A DNA stretch of 64,000 nucleotides from Enterococcus termitis (GTDB lineage Bacteria > Bacillota > Bacilli > Lactobacillales > Enterococcaceae), in assembly GCF_001730305.1 (NCBI RefSeq), contig NZ_MIJY01000045.1, positions 124,001 through 188,000 on the forward strand. The letters are read 5' to 3'. The stretch's first letter is position 1; the number at the start of each line of letters is the position of its first letter. Shown here one piece after another: positions 1 to 7,731 of this stretch. The notes under the pieces were generated by a model, which worked only from the letters and a program-made list of their open reading frames with translations, did no database searches and had not been told where the DNA came from. A program made the translations under genes and the position numbers.

Positions 1-732
1 CAAGCTGCTAAAGAAGCAATGCTGGAAGAAGTTTATACCTTTTTAGCGGTGTCATTAGGAACACCTCCAACCAGCTTTGATTTTGAATACCGTGATGAGG
101 AAAAGAATTATCATTTGGATCAAGCGTTGACGCCACAATCCTTTTACGAAAAATATGTAGGAGTTAATCTTGATGAGTATGTAAGTGTGATCAATGCACC
201 AACGGCAGATAAGCCCTACAATCAAACATATACTGTTGAAATGTTGGGAAATGTTGTTGGAGGTAAAGAGGTTAAGTATATTAATGTCGATATGACGACA
301 TTTAAAAAATTGGCAATCGCTCAGTTAGAACAAGGTGAATCAGTTTGGTTTGGCTGTGATGTGGGGCAATCTTCTACGCGAGACAGTGGGATCATGTCTT
401 TAGATGCCTATGATGTGAACGACCTCTTTGACATCGATTTTACTATGACCAAAGCAGAACGCTTGGATTTTGGAGAAAGCTTGATGACCCACGCAATGGT
501 TTTAACTGGAGTTGATTTGATCGAAGGCGTTTCTACAAAATGGAAAGTTGAAAATAGCTGGGGCGAGAAAGTCGGAGAGAAAGGCTTCTTCGTCATGAGT
601 GATGCTTGGATGGATGAATATACCTACCAAATCGTGATTCGTAAAGAATTACTATCGACAGAATTACAAGAAGCGTGGAAAAAAGAGCCCGTCGTTTTAG
701 CTCCTTGGGATCCAATGGGGGCATTAGCCTAA
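1..732 (+). CDS. pepC: Aminopeptidase C (bleomycin hydrolase family), 3' part
   Basis: This is the C-terminal 243 residues of a cytoplasmic papain-type cysteine aminopeptidase; the reading frame is open at base 1, so the catalytic Cys region lies outside the window. The His motif (LMTHAMVL) and the Asn motif (VENSWGE) of the C1B catalytic triad are present in the expected order. The last residues (PMGALA) match the short C-terminal tail that in PepC/bleomycin hydrolase enzymes reaches into the active site. PepC enzymes release N-terminal amino acids from peptides during peptide nutrition. A strong terminator follows. The identification is firm; only the length is uncertain. Confidence 0.93.
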   Translation, partial: QAAKEAMLEEVYTFLAVSLGTPPTSFDFEYRDEEKNYHLDQALTPQSFYEKYVGVNLDEYVSVINAPTADKPYNQTYTVEMLGNVVGGKEVKYINVDMTTFKKLAIAQLEQGESVWFGCDVGQSSTRDSGIMSLDAYDVNDLFDIDFTMTKAERLDFGESLMTHAMVLTGVDLIEGVSTKWKVENSWGEKVGEKGFFVMSDAWMDEYTYQIVIRKELLSTELQEAWKKEPVVLAPWDPMGALA

Positions 733-764
733 TAAAATAGGGCTAAATCCACCTTTAAGACAAG

Positions 765-799
765 AAAAAATCCAAATTATTAACAATTTGGATTTTTTT
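765..799 (+). terminator. Intrinsic terminator of pepC
   Basis: Ten-base inverted repeat AATCCAAATT / AATTTGGATT (769-778, 785-794) with a six-base loop, followed by a run of T to 799. Confidence 0.9.
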
Positions 800-820
800 G
801 TTACCAAAGGTCTATGTATA

Positions 821-935
821 TTTTCAAAAAGCTTTTGGTGTGTTATAATTTGTAGAGACAAAGAAAGACGTTGATATTACTACCGCCTAAAGTAAGTAAT
901 ATCAACGTTAACCGATTCACTTAGAATCTTTTTTT
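821..935 (+). ncRNA. Candidate orphan small RNA with its own promoter and terminator
   Basis: An extended -10 promoter (TG-T-TATAAT, TATAAT at 844-849) with a weak -35 TTTTCA (821-826) 17 bases upstream predicts a transcript from about 856. It would contain a perfect 14-bp stem (868-881 with 895-908, 13-base loop) and end at a short stem GATTC/GAATC (914-928) followed by seven T (929-935), so about 80 nt. No ORF with a ribosome binding site lies inside. No known RNA family was recognised. The dual structure argues for a discrete RNA rather than a chance repeat. Confidence 0.5.
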
Positions 936-1176
936 GATGTGATAAGTGTATCATATGTTCTTTGTATTTACAAAATCGTAATCTATAATTTTTAAGAATT
1001 TTTAATGTTAAAATGAGCTTTTTTACAGAACGAAAAGATTTTCATCATAATAGTAAAATAGGTATTATGAATGATTTGGTTGTATTTTTTCCAAGAATTC
1101 TAACCTGTGAAAATAGTTTCACAGAAAATCGATGATTCGTTTCATTAGAAATTAATCTAACAAAAGAAAATGTCTA
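936..1176. other. Intergenic stretch with a Rex-like palindrome
   Basis: No ORF with a credible start was found here. The main visible element is the perfect inverted repeat CTGTGAAA-ATAG-TTTCACAG at 1105-1124. It fits the TGTGAA-N6-TTCACA core of Rex operators known in Gram-positive bacteria. A rex gene is present at 40760. Which promoter it would control is unclear. Confidence 0.35.
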
Positions 1177-1205
1177 TTGTCAAAAGTACAAATGTAGCGT
1201 AAAAT
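1177..1205 (+). promoter_or_regulatory. Promoter of the SMR exporter operon
   Basis: TTGTCA (1177-1182), 17-base spacer, TAAAAT (1200-1205). It places the transcript start near 1212, about 260 nt before the first gene, leaving a long structured leader. Confidence 0.65.
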
Positions 1206-1243
1206 GAGAATCAGTTTTAAACAATTGAATAAAAACTTTACAT

Positions 1244-1329
1244 ACACTGCGCCGGCAGTGTGTGAGTCAAAGTGTGGATCGACAATTCTTAGGCCGTAGA
1301 TAGAATTGTTGATTGACGCTTTTTTATTT
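1244..1329 (+). promoter_or_regulatory. Structured leader with terminator; candidate riboswitch (guanidine-sensing?)
   Basis: Two hairpins lie in the 5' leader. P1 is ACACTGC/GCAGTGT (1244-1250, 1255-1261) with a GC-rich loop. P2 has 19-nt arms (1271-1289, 1302-1320) followed by TTTTT, an intrinsic terminator. The loops could kiss: CGGC at 1253-1256 is complementary to GCCG at 1293-1296. Such a terminator before the SMR genes implies conditional read-through. Small SMR exporters of this type are often under guanidine riboswitches, and a two-hairpin kissing-loop layout with terminator is what I recall for guanidine-IV. The class assignment is inference; the terminator is clear. Confidence 0.5.
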
Positions 1330-1345
1330 GTTTAAAAAAATCAAA

Positions 1346-1432
1346 AGCCGGATATATAATAATCGGCTGAAAACAGTCTCTTAGAAAAAATACAATGATT
1401 GAATGAGTATAGCAAGCGTTCAATCGAGACTG
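1346..1432 (+). repeat. Inverted repeats between leader terminator and first SMR gene
   Basis: AGCCG/CGGCT pair at 1346-1350 and 1364-1368. A nested pair follows: outer CAGTCTC/GAGACTG (1374-1380, 1426-1432) and inner ATTGAA/TTCAAT (1398-1403, 1419-1424). They sit downstream of the terminator, so they only enter the mRNA after read-through, or they mark an operator. Confidence 0.4.
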
Positions 1433-1471
1433 AACAAAATCCATTATGTCTACAAATTGAGGAGGATTTAC

Positions 1472-1801
1472 ATGAGTAAGGATTGGTTAAAATTAATGAT
1501 TGGCGCTTTCTTTGAGGTATTGTGGGTCATCGGTATGAAACACAGTTCGACGTGGTGGCACTTTTTGCTGACAGGATTGTTTATATTGATCAGCTTTTAT
1601 GCCTTGATCAAAGCAGGAGAAACGTTACCTGTCGGAACGGCTTATGCCGTATTTGTTGGGTTAGGTACAGCAGGAACAGTGATTGCGGGAATTTTATTTT
1701 TCGGAGAAGCATTCAATGTGAGTAAAATTCTGTTGATTATTGTTTTACTAGCTGGTGTAATGGGATTGAAATTTGTAACAGGTGACAAGGGAGTGAAATA
1801 A
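1472..1801 (+). CDS. SMR-family exporter subunit (Gdx/YkkC-type), first of a pair
   Basis: A 109-residue, four-helix small multidrug resistance protein for the cytoplasmic membrane. The conserved substrate- and proton-binding Glu of helix 1 is E15 (GAFFEVLWVIGMK). A second conserved block (PVGTAYAVFVGLGTAG) starts helix 3. The start at 1472 is chosen because GAGGAGG lies at 1459-1465; longer in-frame starts lack a site. The partner gene starts one base after the stop. Paired SMR genes of this kind (B. subtilis YkkC/YkkD) work as heteromers, and several export guanidinium; the substrate here is inferred. Confidence 0.85.
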   Translation: MSKDWLKLMIGAFFEVLWVIGMKHSSTWWHFLLTGLFILISFYALIKAGETLPVGTAYAVFVGLGTAGTVIAGILFFGEAFNVSKILLIIVLLAGVMGLKFVTGDKGVK

Positions 1802-1802
1802 G

Positions 1803-2117
1803 ATGAGTTGGATTTTTTTGATTATTGCAGGAATTTTTGAAATGCTAGGCGTTGGCTCGATCAACCGATTTAATCAAATGAAGGATAAAAAATCTTTAGC
1901 GTTATTGATTTTAGCGTTTGCAGGAAGCTTTTTGTTTTTATATTTAGCAATGAAGCAGCTACCTATGGGAGTTTCTTATGCAATTTGGACAGGGATCGGC
2001 GCTGCCGGCGGTGCGATTTTAGGCATGATTTTTTATGGTGAATCGAGAGATTGGCGGAGAATTTTATTTATTGGAGTCATCTTATTATCCGTCATCGGGT
2101 TAAAATTGATTGGTTAG
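1803..2117 (+). CDS. SMR-family exporter subunit (Gdx/YkkD-type), second of a pair
   Basis: A 104-residue four-helix SMR protein with the helix 1 Glu at E13 (AGIFEMLG) and the block YAIWTGIGAAGG that is typical of the SugE/Gdx branch rather than of EmrE/QacC. It starts one base after the upstream subunit stops, so translation is probably coupled and the two probably form a heterodimer. Opposite insertion of the two halves is the known logic of such pairs. A long bidirectional terminator follows. Confidence 0.85.
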   Translation: MSWIFLIIAGIFEMLGVGSINRFNQMKDKKSLALLILAFAGSFLFLYLAMKQLPMGVSYAIWTGIGAAGGAILGMIFYGESRDWRRILFIGVILLSVIGLKLIG

Positions 2118-2135
2118 TGCTCAGCGTTAAATATG

Positions 2136-2195
2136 AAAAAAGTCAGCTTAGACTATTTGAGAGAAACGATCAAGTAGGGATAAGCTGACTTTTTT
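2136..2195. terminator. Bidirectional terminator
   Basis: AAAAAAGTCAGCTTA (2136-2150) pairs with TAAGCTGACTTTTTT (2181-2195). The A and T runs on both sides serve the SMR operon and the convergent recombinase gene. Confidence 0.85.
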
Positions 2196-2287
2196 ATGCC
2201 GAATATTTTTACGCTTTTGGTGGCGTATGTATATATTTTTTATTCTGAAAGACTGAAGCTTTTTAGGGTTTATTGGTTGTAAAAAGC

Positions 2288-2857
2288 TTAGTGGACTTTT
2301 CTGCGTAGATTCTGCTTTCTTATGTGGTTATAAATAGTTGGGACAGAAATATCACATTTTTCAGCAATTTCAGGAACAGTTAGTTCTGATTCCGTATACA
2401 ACTTTAATGCTTTTTGTACTTCTCTTGTGCGGGGAGGACGTCCGAGTTGTTTTCCATTTTCACGGGCGGCATCTAGGCCAGCGATCACTCGTTCTCGAAT
2501 CAATTCAGCTTCCATTTCTGCAAAAGCGCCCATAATCGTAAAAAAGAAACGCCCCATTGGTGTGGAAGTATCAATATTATTTTGAATACTCACAAAGTGG
2601 ATGTTTTTCCGATCAAACTCTTCCAACAAATTCAATAATTGTTTGGTTCCTCTTGATAAACGATCCAGCTTGAAAATAACTAAGGTATCTCCAGATTTTA
2701 ATCGATCAAGTGCCTTATTCAATTCACTTCTAGAAGTTTTTCGACCACTTTCTCTTTCTTTATAGATCAGATCAACACCATATCTTTCAAGAGCTTGTTG
2801 TTGGGAATCGAATTTCTGCTGTTGTGTACTGACGCGCATATAGCCGATAACCGTCAT
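2288..2857 (-). CDS. Serine recombinase (resolvase/invertase), left copy
   Basis: A 189-residue small serine recombinase. The catalytic domain (about 1-140) has the nucleophile Ser10 in GYMRVSTQQQ, then LDRLSRGTKQLL and EAELIRERVIAGLDAAR. A C-terminal helix-turn-helix (about 145-185) ends the protein. AGGGGTG lies about eight bases before the start. Such enzymes resolve or invert DNA at short paired sites. A paralog about 80% identical over the first 142 residues by my count sits at 19641-20270 in the opposite orientation, so the two bracket the 3-19.6 kb block. No transposase is beside it. Confidence 0.9.
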   Translation of the reverse strand: MTVIGYMRVSTQQQKFDSQQQALERYGVDLIYKERESGRKTSRSELNKALDRLKSGDTLVIFKLDRLSRGTKQLLNLLEEFDRKNIHFVSIQNNIDTSTPMGRFFFTIMGAFAEMEAELIRERVIAGLDAARENGKQLGRPPRTREVQKALKLYTESELTVPEIAEKCDISVPTIYNHIRKQNLRRKVH

Positions 2858-3457
2858 TTCTAAACACCCCTATTTAATTATAATGAAATATACTATAAAT
2901 CTAATTTTTTTAATCGAAGGTCAAGATATTATGTTATATAAAATTATAAAAAGAAAAATTGATTTATCGCTTGGGTTCTTCAGACATACCTATTAAAATG
3001 CTCTTTTAGAGTAGTACGTATCATGGAAATAACATTGGATAGTCACCACCTGCTTCTTTGAAATATTTCTGTTATTTAAAATTGTAAAGATAAAAAAAGT
3101 GAAAAAAGGTTTAAAATAATATTGACTTTCGATTTCCTCTATAATAAACTAATGTTTTTTATAAAAATGAAATGCCAACATCTTCTTTCAGAGGAAACAC
3201 TCGAGAAATACAGTTTGACGGGCTTTGTGTCCGTGACTGTATTTCTTTTTTGCGTTTTAGTTGATTTTCTCAATATCATTAGTTTTTTGGAGGCTTTCTT
3301 TAGTAAAAAAACTGCTTAAAGAAAGTTCTTCTTCTTTTGAAAATGAAAAGCTGGTATGATTCTGATTTTCTTAACATGTAGTGTGAGCGTCCGATAAGCA
3401 TGAATGGAACTATACAAAAGAAGCAAGATGATCTTGGATAAAGTGAGGGTTTGGTAG
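2858..3457 (+). other. 600-base leader region ahead of the fibre operon
   Basis: No protein-coding gene is credible here. A possible promoter is TTGACT (3122-3127), 17 bases, TAAACT (3145-3150). It would give a leader of about 300 nt carrying a terminator-like hairpin (3206-3251) and a second hairpin CTTTCTTTA/TAAAGAAAG (3294-3302, 3317-3325). A 65-codon frame at 3122 has no ribosome binding site and overlaps these structures, so I do not call it. Confidence 0.4.
3206..3251 (+). terminator. Attenuator-like hairpin in the fibre operon leader
   Basis: AAATACAGT (3206-3214) pairs with ACTGTATTT (3236-3244). Inside it ACGG pairs with CCGT. Six T follow (3246-3251). Lying between the predicted promoter and the first gene, it would stop most transcription unless relieved. 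Confidence 0.5.
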
Positions 3458-4201
3458 ATGGAGGATAGGCAACGAAAAAAAAAGAAAACACAAACACAAG
3501 AAACACGCATAAAATCATCAAAACAAGCAACAAAGAAAAAAAGACCTAGAAATCAAAAGCCAAACATGAACAATAAAGCCCAAAAAACATCCTTTGAAGG
3601 TAAGAAAAGAGAACATAAAGGGTCGCACAAAGAAAGAAAACCGATTCCAACAAAAAAAAGAAACCCTGTGTATACCTATATATTTAATCTTTTTTTCTAC
3701 AGCTTCATTTCATTCATGGTTATAGGATCGATTTTATTTGCTACAAGTAAAAGTTCAGATAGAAGTCTTTTAGGCTATCGTTTCTTTGGCGTTTTGACTG
3801 ATTCGATGGTTGCAAGAGACCCTAAGACACAAAAAGGCGGATTTCGCTCAGGAGATATCATCATCGTGAAAAATATCGCTGGAGATAAAGCGGAAGTTGG
3901 AGATATTATCACATTTAAACCTAGCGTCAATAGCTCAGCTTACTTGACTCATAGAGTGAAGAAAAAAATGGATCATTTAGGTGAGACCAAAGGAACCTAC
4001 TATATTACGCAAGGAGATGCAAACAAGGCAGAAGATGTTCCAGTAAGTGAAAAGCAAGTAATTGGTAAAAAAGTTTTTGCTATTCCGAAAATTGGCAGCA
4101 TTTTGAACTTTGTAAGTGATAATTTGATTGTTTCGATTGTCTTCTTAGTTTCAGTTTTTGGGTTTATCACGATTATACGGTATTACATTTTAAACAAGTA
4201 A
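3458..4201 (+). CDS. SipW-type (ER-type) signal peptidase I
   Basis: A 247-residue membrane-bound signal peptidase of the S26B/SipW branch, the type that processes TasA and camelysin-like proteins. Catalytic Ser116 lies in GVLTDSMVA and His165 in YLTHRV replaces the Lys of ordinary bacterial signal peptidases, as in ER-type enzymes. Conserved Asp187 is in TQGDANKAEDV. Membrane segments lie at about 74-95 and 222-242. GTGAGGG is eight bases before the ATG. Odd feature: about 68 residues ahead of the first helix, strongly Lys/Arg-rich and presumably cytoplasmic. Three likely substrates follow in the same operon. Confidence 0.9.
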   Translation: MEDRQRKKKKTQTQETRIKSSKQATKKKRPRNQKPNMNNKAQKTSFEGKKREHKGSHKERKPIPTKKRNPVYTYIFNLFFYSFISFMVIGSILFATSKSSDRSLLGYRFFGVLTDSMVARDPKTQKGGFRSGDIIIVKNIAGDKAEVGDIITFKPSVNSSAYLTHRVKKKMDHLGETKGTYYITQGDANKAEDVPVSEKQVIGKKVFAIPKIGSILNFVSDNLIVSIVFLVSVFGFITIIRYYILNK

Positions 4202-4210
4202 CGGTAGTTT

Positions 4211-4257
4211 CTTTTTGATTAAGGCGAAAGAGCAGTTGATTTGACTTAATCAAAAGG
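4211..4257 (+). repeat. Stem-loop between signal peptidase and first fibre gene
   Basis: Thirteen-base arms at 4211-4223 and 4245-4257 (one G-T pair) enclose a 21-base loop. There is no T run. It may be an RNA-processing or stabilising element that lets the fibre subunit be made in excess. Confidence 0.5.
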
Positions 4258-4291
4258 TGAATTATATAAAAATTGGGGAGGAAGTAAAAAG

Positions 4292-5338
4292 ATGCAAAAA
4301 AACAAGAAGAAAAAAATATTGGCTTTAGCAAGTGGTTTTGCGCTTGTTGCTGTATTAGCGGCAACATTTGCCTGGTTCACGAGTGAGGACAACAAAACCA
4401 ACCACTTTGAAGGTCAAATCGCTACAGGAAAAGATATTGAAGTAGTGGAAACATTTGAGCCGCCGACCGATTGGGAACCAGGTTCAGAAGTAAACAAGGA
4501 TGTGGCGATTGCCAATATCGGTAAATTCGATTCCTTGATTCGGGTATCCTTATCAGAAACGCTGAAATTGTTGAAAGACCACAATCCAAAGCAAACAACA
4601 GGTGCCGAGCTTGAAAATCAAACAAGCGCTACTGTTTATGTTTTGCCAGGAACAGATGCTCCAGCTGGTTTCACAGATTCATCATTTGATGGTGCCGCAC
4701 CGTCATTGACTATTGATGCAGGTGAGTTTAAAGGAACATACAAGTTAAAAGTAAAAGAAAAAGCTGAAACTGTGGGTTCTAAAACAACGTATACGTACCG
4801 CTATTTCTTTGAAAAAGATGGTGTTCTTTACCATGCTAGCGGTGTTGATGGGTTTGAGCGTAATGCATCAAATGCAATCAAAGTTAAATCTGGTACGCCT
4901 TCATTAAGTTATGTGTCATTAGAATATGCTACTCCGGCAGAGGAAAAGGATTGGACAAATCCGATTTATGCACCAATATTCACTGCAGATGGCACATTGA
5001 TTTGGACAGCACCTGCGGCAGCTGGCGCTAATAATATCCAAATTTCATTCAACAATCTTACAACAGATCCAAAAGTAGCAGACAAATGGTATTTCAATAC
5101 GGCTGATGGTTATTTCTACTACACAAGCGTTGTAAAACCAGGAGTGAACACGACTCAATTGATCGATGCCGTGAAATTACTTGGTACAGCTGATAATAAA
5201 TACAGCAAATTGAGCTATGACTTAAATGTTAAAGGTCAAGGAATCTCAGCGTATAAAGATGCTGTAGATGCATGGGTACCATCTGGTCTTAACGATGAGT
5301 TAGCAACAGCACTAAAAGCTTTAGTACCAGCTAAATAA
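4292..5338 (+). CDS. TasA/camelysin-like secreted protein 1 (SipW-dependent)
   Basis: A 348-residue exported protein with the signature N-terminus of SipW substrates: a Lys-rich start, a hydrophobic segment (about 9-26) and then TFAWFTSEDNKTNHFEG, with cleavage expected near AFA/WF. The conserved beta-sandwich opening follows (VETFEPPTDWEPGSEVNKDVAIANIG, given here as residues about 50-75). It is much longer than camelysin (about 200 residues), with a Thr/Ala-rich insertion in the middle. GGGGAGG precedes the start. It is probably a major fibre or matrix subunit. Homology to the family is clear; polymerisation is inference. Confidence 0.85.
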   Translation: MQKNKKKKILALASGFALVAVLAATFAWFTSEDNKTNHFEGQIATGKDIEVVETFEPPTDWEPGSEVNKDVAIANIGKFDSLIRVSLSETLKLLKDHNPKQTTGAELENQTSATVYVLPGTDAPAGFTDSSFDGAAPSLTIDAGEFKGTYKLKVKEKAETVGSKTTYTYRYFFEKDGVLYHASGVDGFERNASNAIKVKSGTPSLSYVSLEYATPAEEKDWTNPIYAPIFTADGTLIWTAPAAAGANNIQISFNNLTTDPKVADKWYFNTADGYFYYTSVVKPGVNTTQLIDAVKLLGTADNKYSKLSYDLNVKGQGISAYKDAVDAWVPSGLNDELATALKALVPAK

Positions 5339-5375
5339 TGAAAAAAGCTATCTATTTTGAGAAGGGGGAGGAAGG

Positions 5376-6128
5376 ATGAACATTCGAAGCAGGAGAAACC
5401 GAAAGCTTTTAGTGGCATTCATTTTAATGATTAGCCTATTGATTGCTTTCAAACCTGTTGAAGTCAGAGGTGAGTCCGCTCTTCCTTCTGGAATGATAGT
5501 TGGAGATGACCAAGGGATCAAAGTGAAAAGTGATGGAAACTATTTAGTAGACATCCGTGATGTTGCTCCCGGGAAAAAATGGTCTATCAACATTACGATC
5601 ATCAACATAGAAAGAGATATCCCTTATCAATTAACGATGGTCAGTAGTAAACCAACATTGATCGAAGGAAGTTTGGACTTATCCAAAGCTATTCAAATGA
5701 GCCTGCTTTTTGATGGAAAAGAAATATACAGCGGTCCACTGTCAGGTATAAGTAAGACCGTGAATCTGCAAGACAAAACCAATCCTTTAGATTTAGGAAT
5801 TTTTAAGGGTGGAGATACTCATCAACTAGAAGCAAAATTTGAACTGGACGGCCAAACGTACACAAACAAAGACTTTTTCAAAAAAAATATTGTGGAAAAT
5901 ATCTGGCATTTTAAAGCGGTAAAAACAGAACTGCCTGTTACAAAGGATCCAGATAAACCTCAAAAAATTAGTGATGTGCTGAAAGAGAAACTGTCATTTC
6001 CCAGAACCGGGGAGCAATGGCGTGAAGCATTATTATTTACTTGTATAGGGCTATTTTTGATATTAATTATTTTATTGATTTTAAAATACAAAAAGAATGA
6101 AAAGAGTAAAAAAAGCAAGAAAAATTGA
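5376..6128 (+). CDS. Secreted surface protein with FPRTG sorting-like signal
   Basis: A 250-residue exported protein. A signal peptide (about 8-32, ending near VRGES) and one beta-rich domain precede the C-terminal cell-wall anchor arrangement: FPRTGE, a hydrophobic stretch (about 218-238) and a Lys-rich tail. The motif departs from LPxTG at the first position. Sortase-mediated anchoring is the likely fate, but no sortase gene is in the window. A GGGGGAGGAAGG site precedes the ATG. It sits between two TasA-like genes and may link the fibre to peptidoglycan. No specific domain family was recognised. Confidence 0.75.
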   Translation: MNIRSRRNRKLLVAFILMISLLIAFKPVEVRGESALPSGMIVGDDQGIKVKSDGNYLVDIRDVAPGKKWSINITIINIERDIPYQLTMVSSKPTLIEGSLDLSKAIQMSLLFDGKEIYSGPLSGISKTVNLQDKTNPLDLGIFKGGDTHQLEAKFELDGQTYTNKDFFKKNIVENIWHFKAVKTELPVTKDPDKPQKISDVLKEKLSFPRTGEQWREALLFTCIGLFLILIILLILKYKKNEKSKKSKKN

Positions 6129-6166
6129 ATTTCTTAGAACGATCAAGGAATAGGGGGAAAACGCGT

Positions 6167-7024
6167 GTGAAGAAGAATGCAGTGAAACAGAAAAACAGCA
6201 CTCGCAGAAAAAAAGTAAAGATACCTGCCAAATTGATCATCACAGTTTGCGCGTTTCTTTTTTCTAGTTTGATGGTTCTAGGAAGTACATATGCCTGGTT
6301 TGTTTCTGAAGATGAAGAAACAAATCATTTTGTCGGAGCAAGATTGGCAGCTGAAATTGTTGAGGAGTTTGAGCCAAACTTTGAATGGCAGTCAGGTGCG
6401 ACTGTCAAAAAAGTCGTTCAAGTAAAAAACACTGGAAATGTACCAGCATTTGTTCGAATCAGCTTATATGAATATTTATTGATGTTCAAAATAGATGTTT
6501 CAGATCAAACCGGTAACGGCAATTTAGCTGTAGCGCCAAATGCAGTTCAACCAGTCGTTGATCGAGAAAATCCAGCAGGCTGGTCAAGTGCAGCACAAAG
6601 CGGCGGAACCTATTTTTATGATGGACGGTATTATATTGCTAAAAATACAGTGGTGCCCAGCAGCCAGGCGGATATGTACAAATTTAAAGATAGTCAGCGT
6701 GACCAAACCGACTTAGGTTGGTTTCAATTAAATTTTCCTCTATCTGTCTATGATTATTTGCCTGCAAAGGGAACAAAAAATTTCTGGTTGTATCAAGAAG
6801 GATATTTTTATTATTCTGAATTGCTTCAGCCAAATGAATTGACAGATCCAGTCATAAGCAGTGTTTCATTGAATCAAAGTGCACCAAACAAAGTCAAAGG
6901 AGCTCTTTATAAATTAGAACCAGTGATGGATGCGCATGATGCAACGCAAATGTTATTAAGTAATTGGGCGATCGATCCTTCCAGCAGTGCATATAATTTG
7001 TATCGAGATAAGCTGAGTGATTAA
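6167..7024 (+). CDS. TasA/camelysin-like secreted protein 2
   Basis: About 285 residues. A very basic N-terminus leads into a hydrophobic segment and STYAWFVSEDEETNHF, the SipW-substrate signature, followed by the conserved strand pattern (EEFEPNFEW, then VKNTGNVPAFVRISL). I place the start at GTG 6167 because AGGGGGA lies eight bases upstream. An in-frame TTG at 6125 overlaps the previous stop but has no ribosome binding site. It is shorter than protein 1 and likely a second subunit or assembly partner in the same matrix. Confidence 0.82.
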   Translation: MKKNAVKQKNSTRRKKVKIPAKLIITVCAFLFSSLMVLGSTYAWFVSEDEETNHFVGARLAAEIVEEFEPNFEWQSGATVKKVVQVKNTGNVPAFVRISLYEYLLMFKIDVSDQTGNGNLAVAPNAVQPVVDRENPAGWSSAAQSGGTYFYDGRYYIAKNTVVPSSQADMYKFKDSQRDQTDLGWFQLNFPLSVYDYLPAKGTKNFWLYQEGYFYYSELLQPNELTDPVISSVSLNQSAPNKVKGALYKLEPVMDAHDATQMLLSNWAIDPSSSAYNLYRDKLSD

Positions 7025-7039
7025 AAAGGAGGGGCAATT

Positions 7040-7699
7040 TTGAAGCAAAGAAAATCTAAAAAGAAAATCAAAATAGCGAAACATCTCTTCCTGTTTACCA
7101 GCTCAGTAATTATTTTAGTGATGGTATCACTAGGTATATATCAAACGTATGCGGCACTGACAGATCGTGATAAGGTACAAAATGATTTTAGGGTAGGAAA
7201 TATTCAAACCGAAATCGAGGAAGAGTTTACTCCGCCAAATACGTTTGTACCCGATAAAGTATACGAAAAAAAAGTTGTGGTGAAAAATACAGGTGAGCAA
7301 GATATTTTTGTTAGAGTCTTAGCGCTGCCAAGTATTATCAAAAAGCAGGACAATGGATCAGTTCTCTTATTGCCTGCAACCTCAGAAGGAACAAACCCCA
7401 TTCTATCGATCGATTACAACTTGACTGATTGGATAGATGGCAAAGACGGTTACTTTTATTATAAAAAGAAAGTGGCTAAAGCCGGTCAGACTACGGTTCT
7501 ATTTACAAAAGTTCAAATGAATCAAGCGAATATCACAGAAGATTATACAGATGCTTCATTAACATTTGAAATCAAAGCTGAAGCGATCGGCATTACTAAA
7601 TTTGCGTACCGAGATGCTTGGTGGAATGCACAAATCCCTAGCAAAGTACCGCTTTTAGATGTCGATAATCTATTAAAAGGACAAACAAGTAATTCATAG
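7040..7699 (+). CDS. TasA/camelysin-like secreted protein 3
   Basis: A 219-residue protein starting at TTG 7040 behind a near-perfect AAAGGAGGGG. The N-terminus is Lys-rich, with a membrane segment (about 14-35) ending in YQTYAALTDRDKVQNDF. That is the camelysin pattern with TYA before an acidic mature start. The domain opening EEEFTPPNTFVP and the VVVKNTGEQDIFVRV strand match the two other copies in the operon. Its length is close to that of classical camelysin/TasA. Fifteen bases separate it from the upstream gene, so the genes are cotranscribed. Confidence 0.85.
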   Translation: MKQRKSKKKIKIAKHLFLFTSSVIILVMVSLGIYQTYAALTDRDKVQNDFRVGNIQTEIEEEFTPPNTFVPDKVYEKKVVVKNTGEQDIFVRVLALPSIIKKQDNGSVLLLPATSEGTNPILSIDYNLTDWIDGKDGYFYYKKKVAKAGQTTVLFTKVQMNQANITEDYTDASLTFEIKAEAIGITKFAYRDAWWNAQIPSKVPLLDVDNLLKGQTSNS

Positions 7700-7731
7700 C
7701 AGTGAAAAATTCAAGGAAAGAAGGTGCGCTC

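Noticed and set aside
868..1100. Type I toxin-antitoxin (Fst/par-like) locus suggested by the hairpin RNA
   Set aside because: I translated the opposite strand over 870-1100 and found no Fst-like hydrophobic peptide and no facing promoter; only a lone RNA candidate is supported.
6125..6166. TTG start overlapping the previous stop for TasA-like protein 2
   Set aside because: No ribosome binding site precedes it, while GTG 6167 has AGGGGGA at good spacing.
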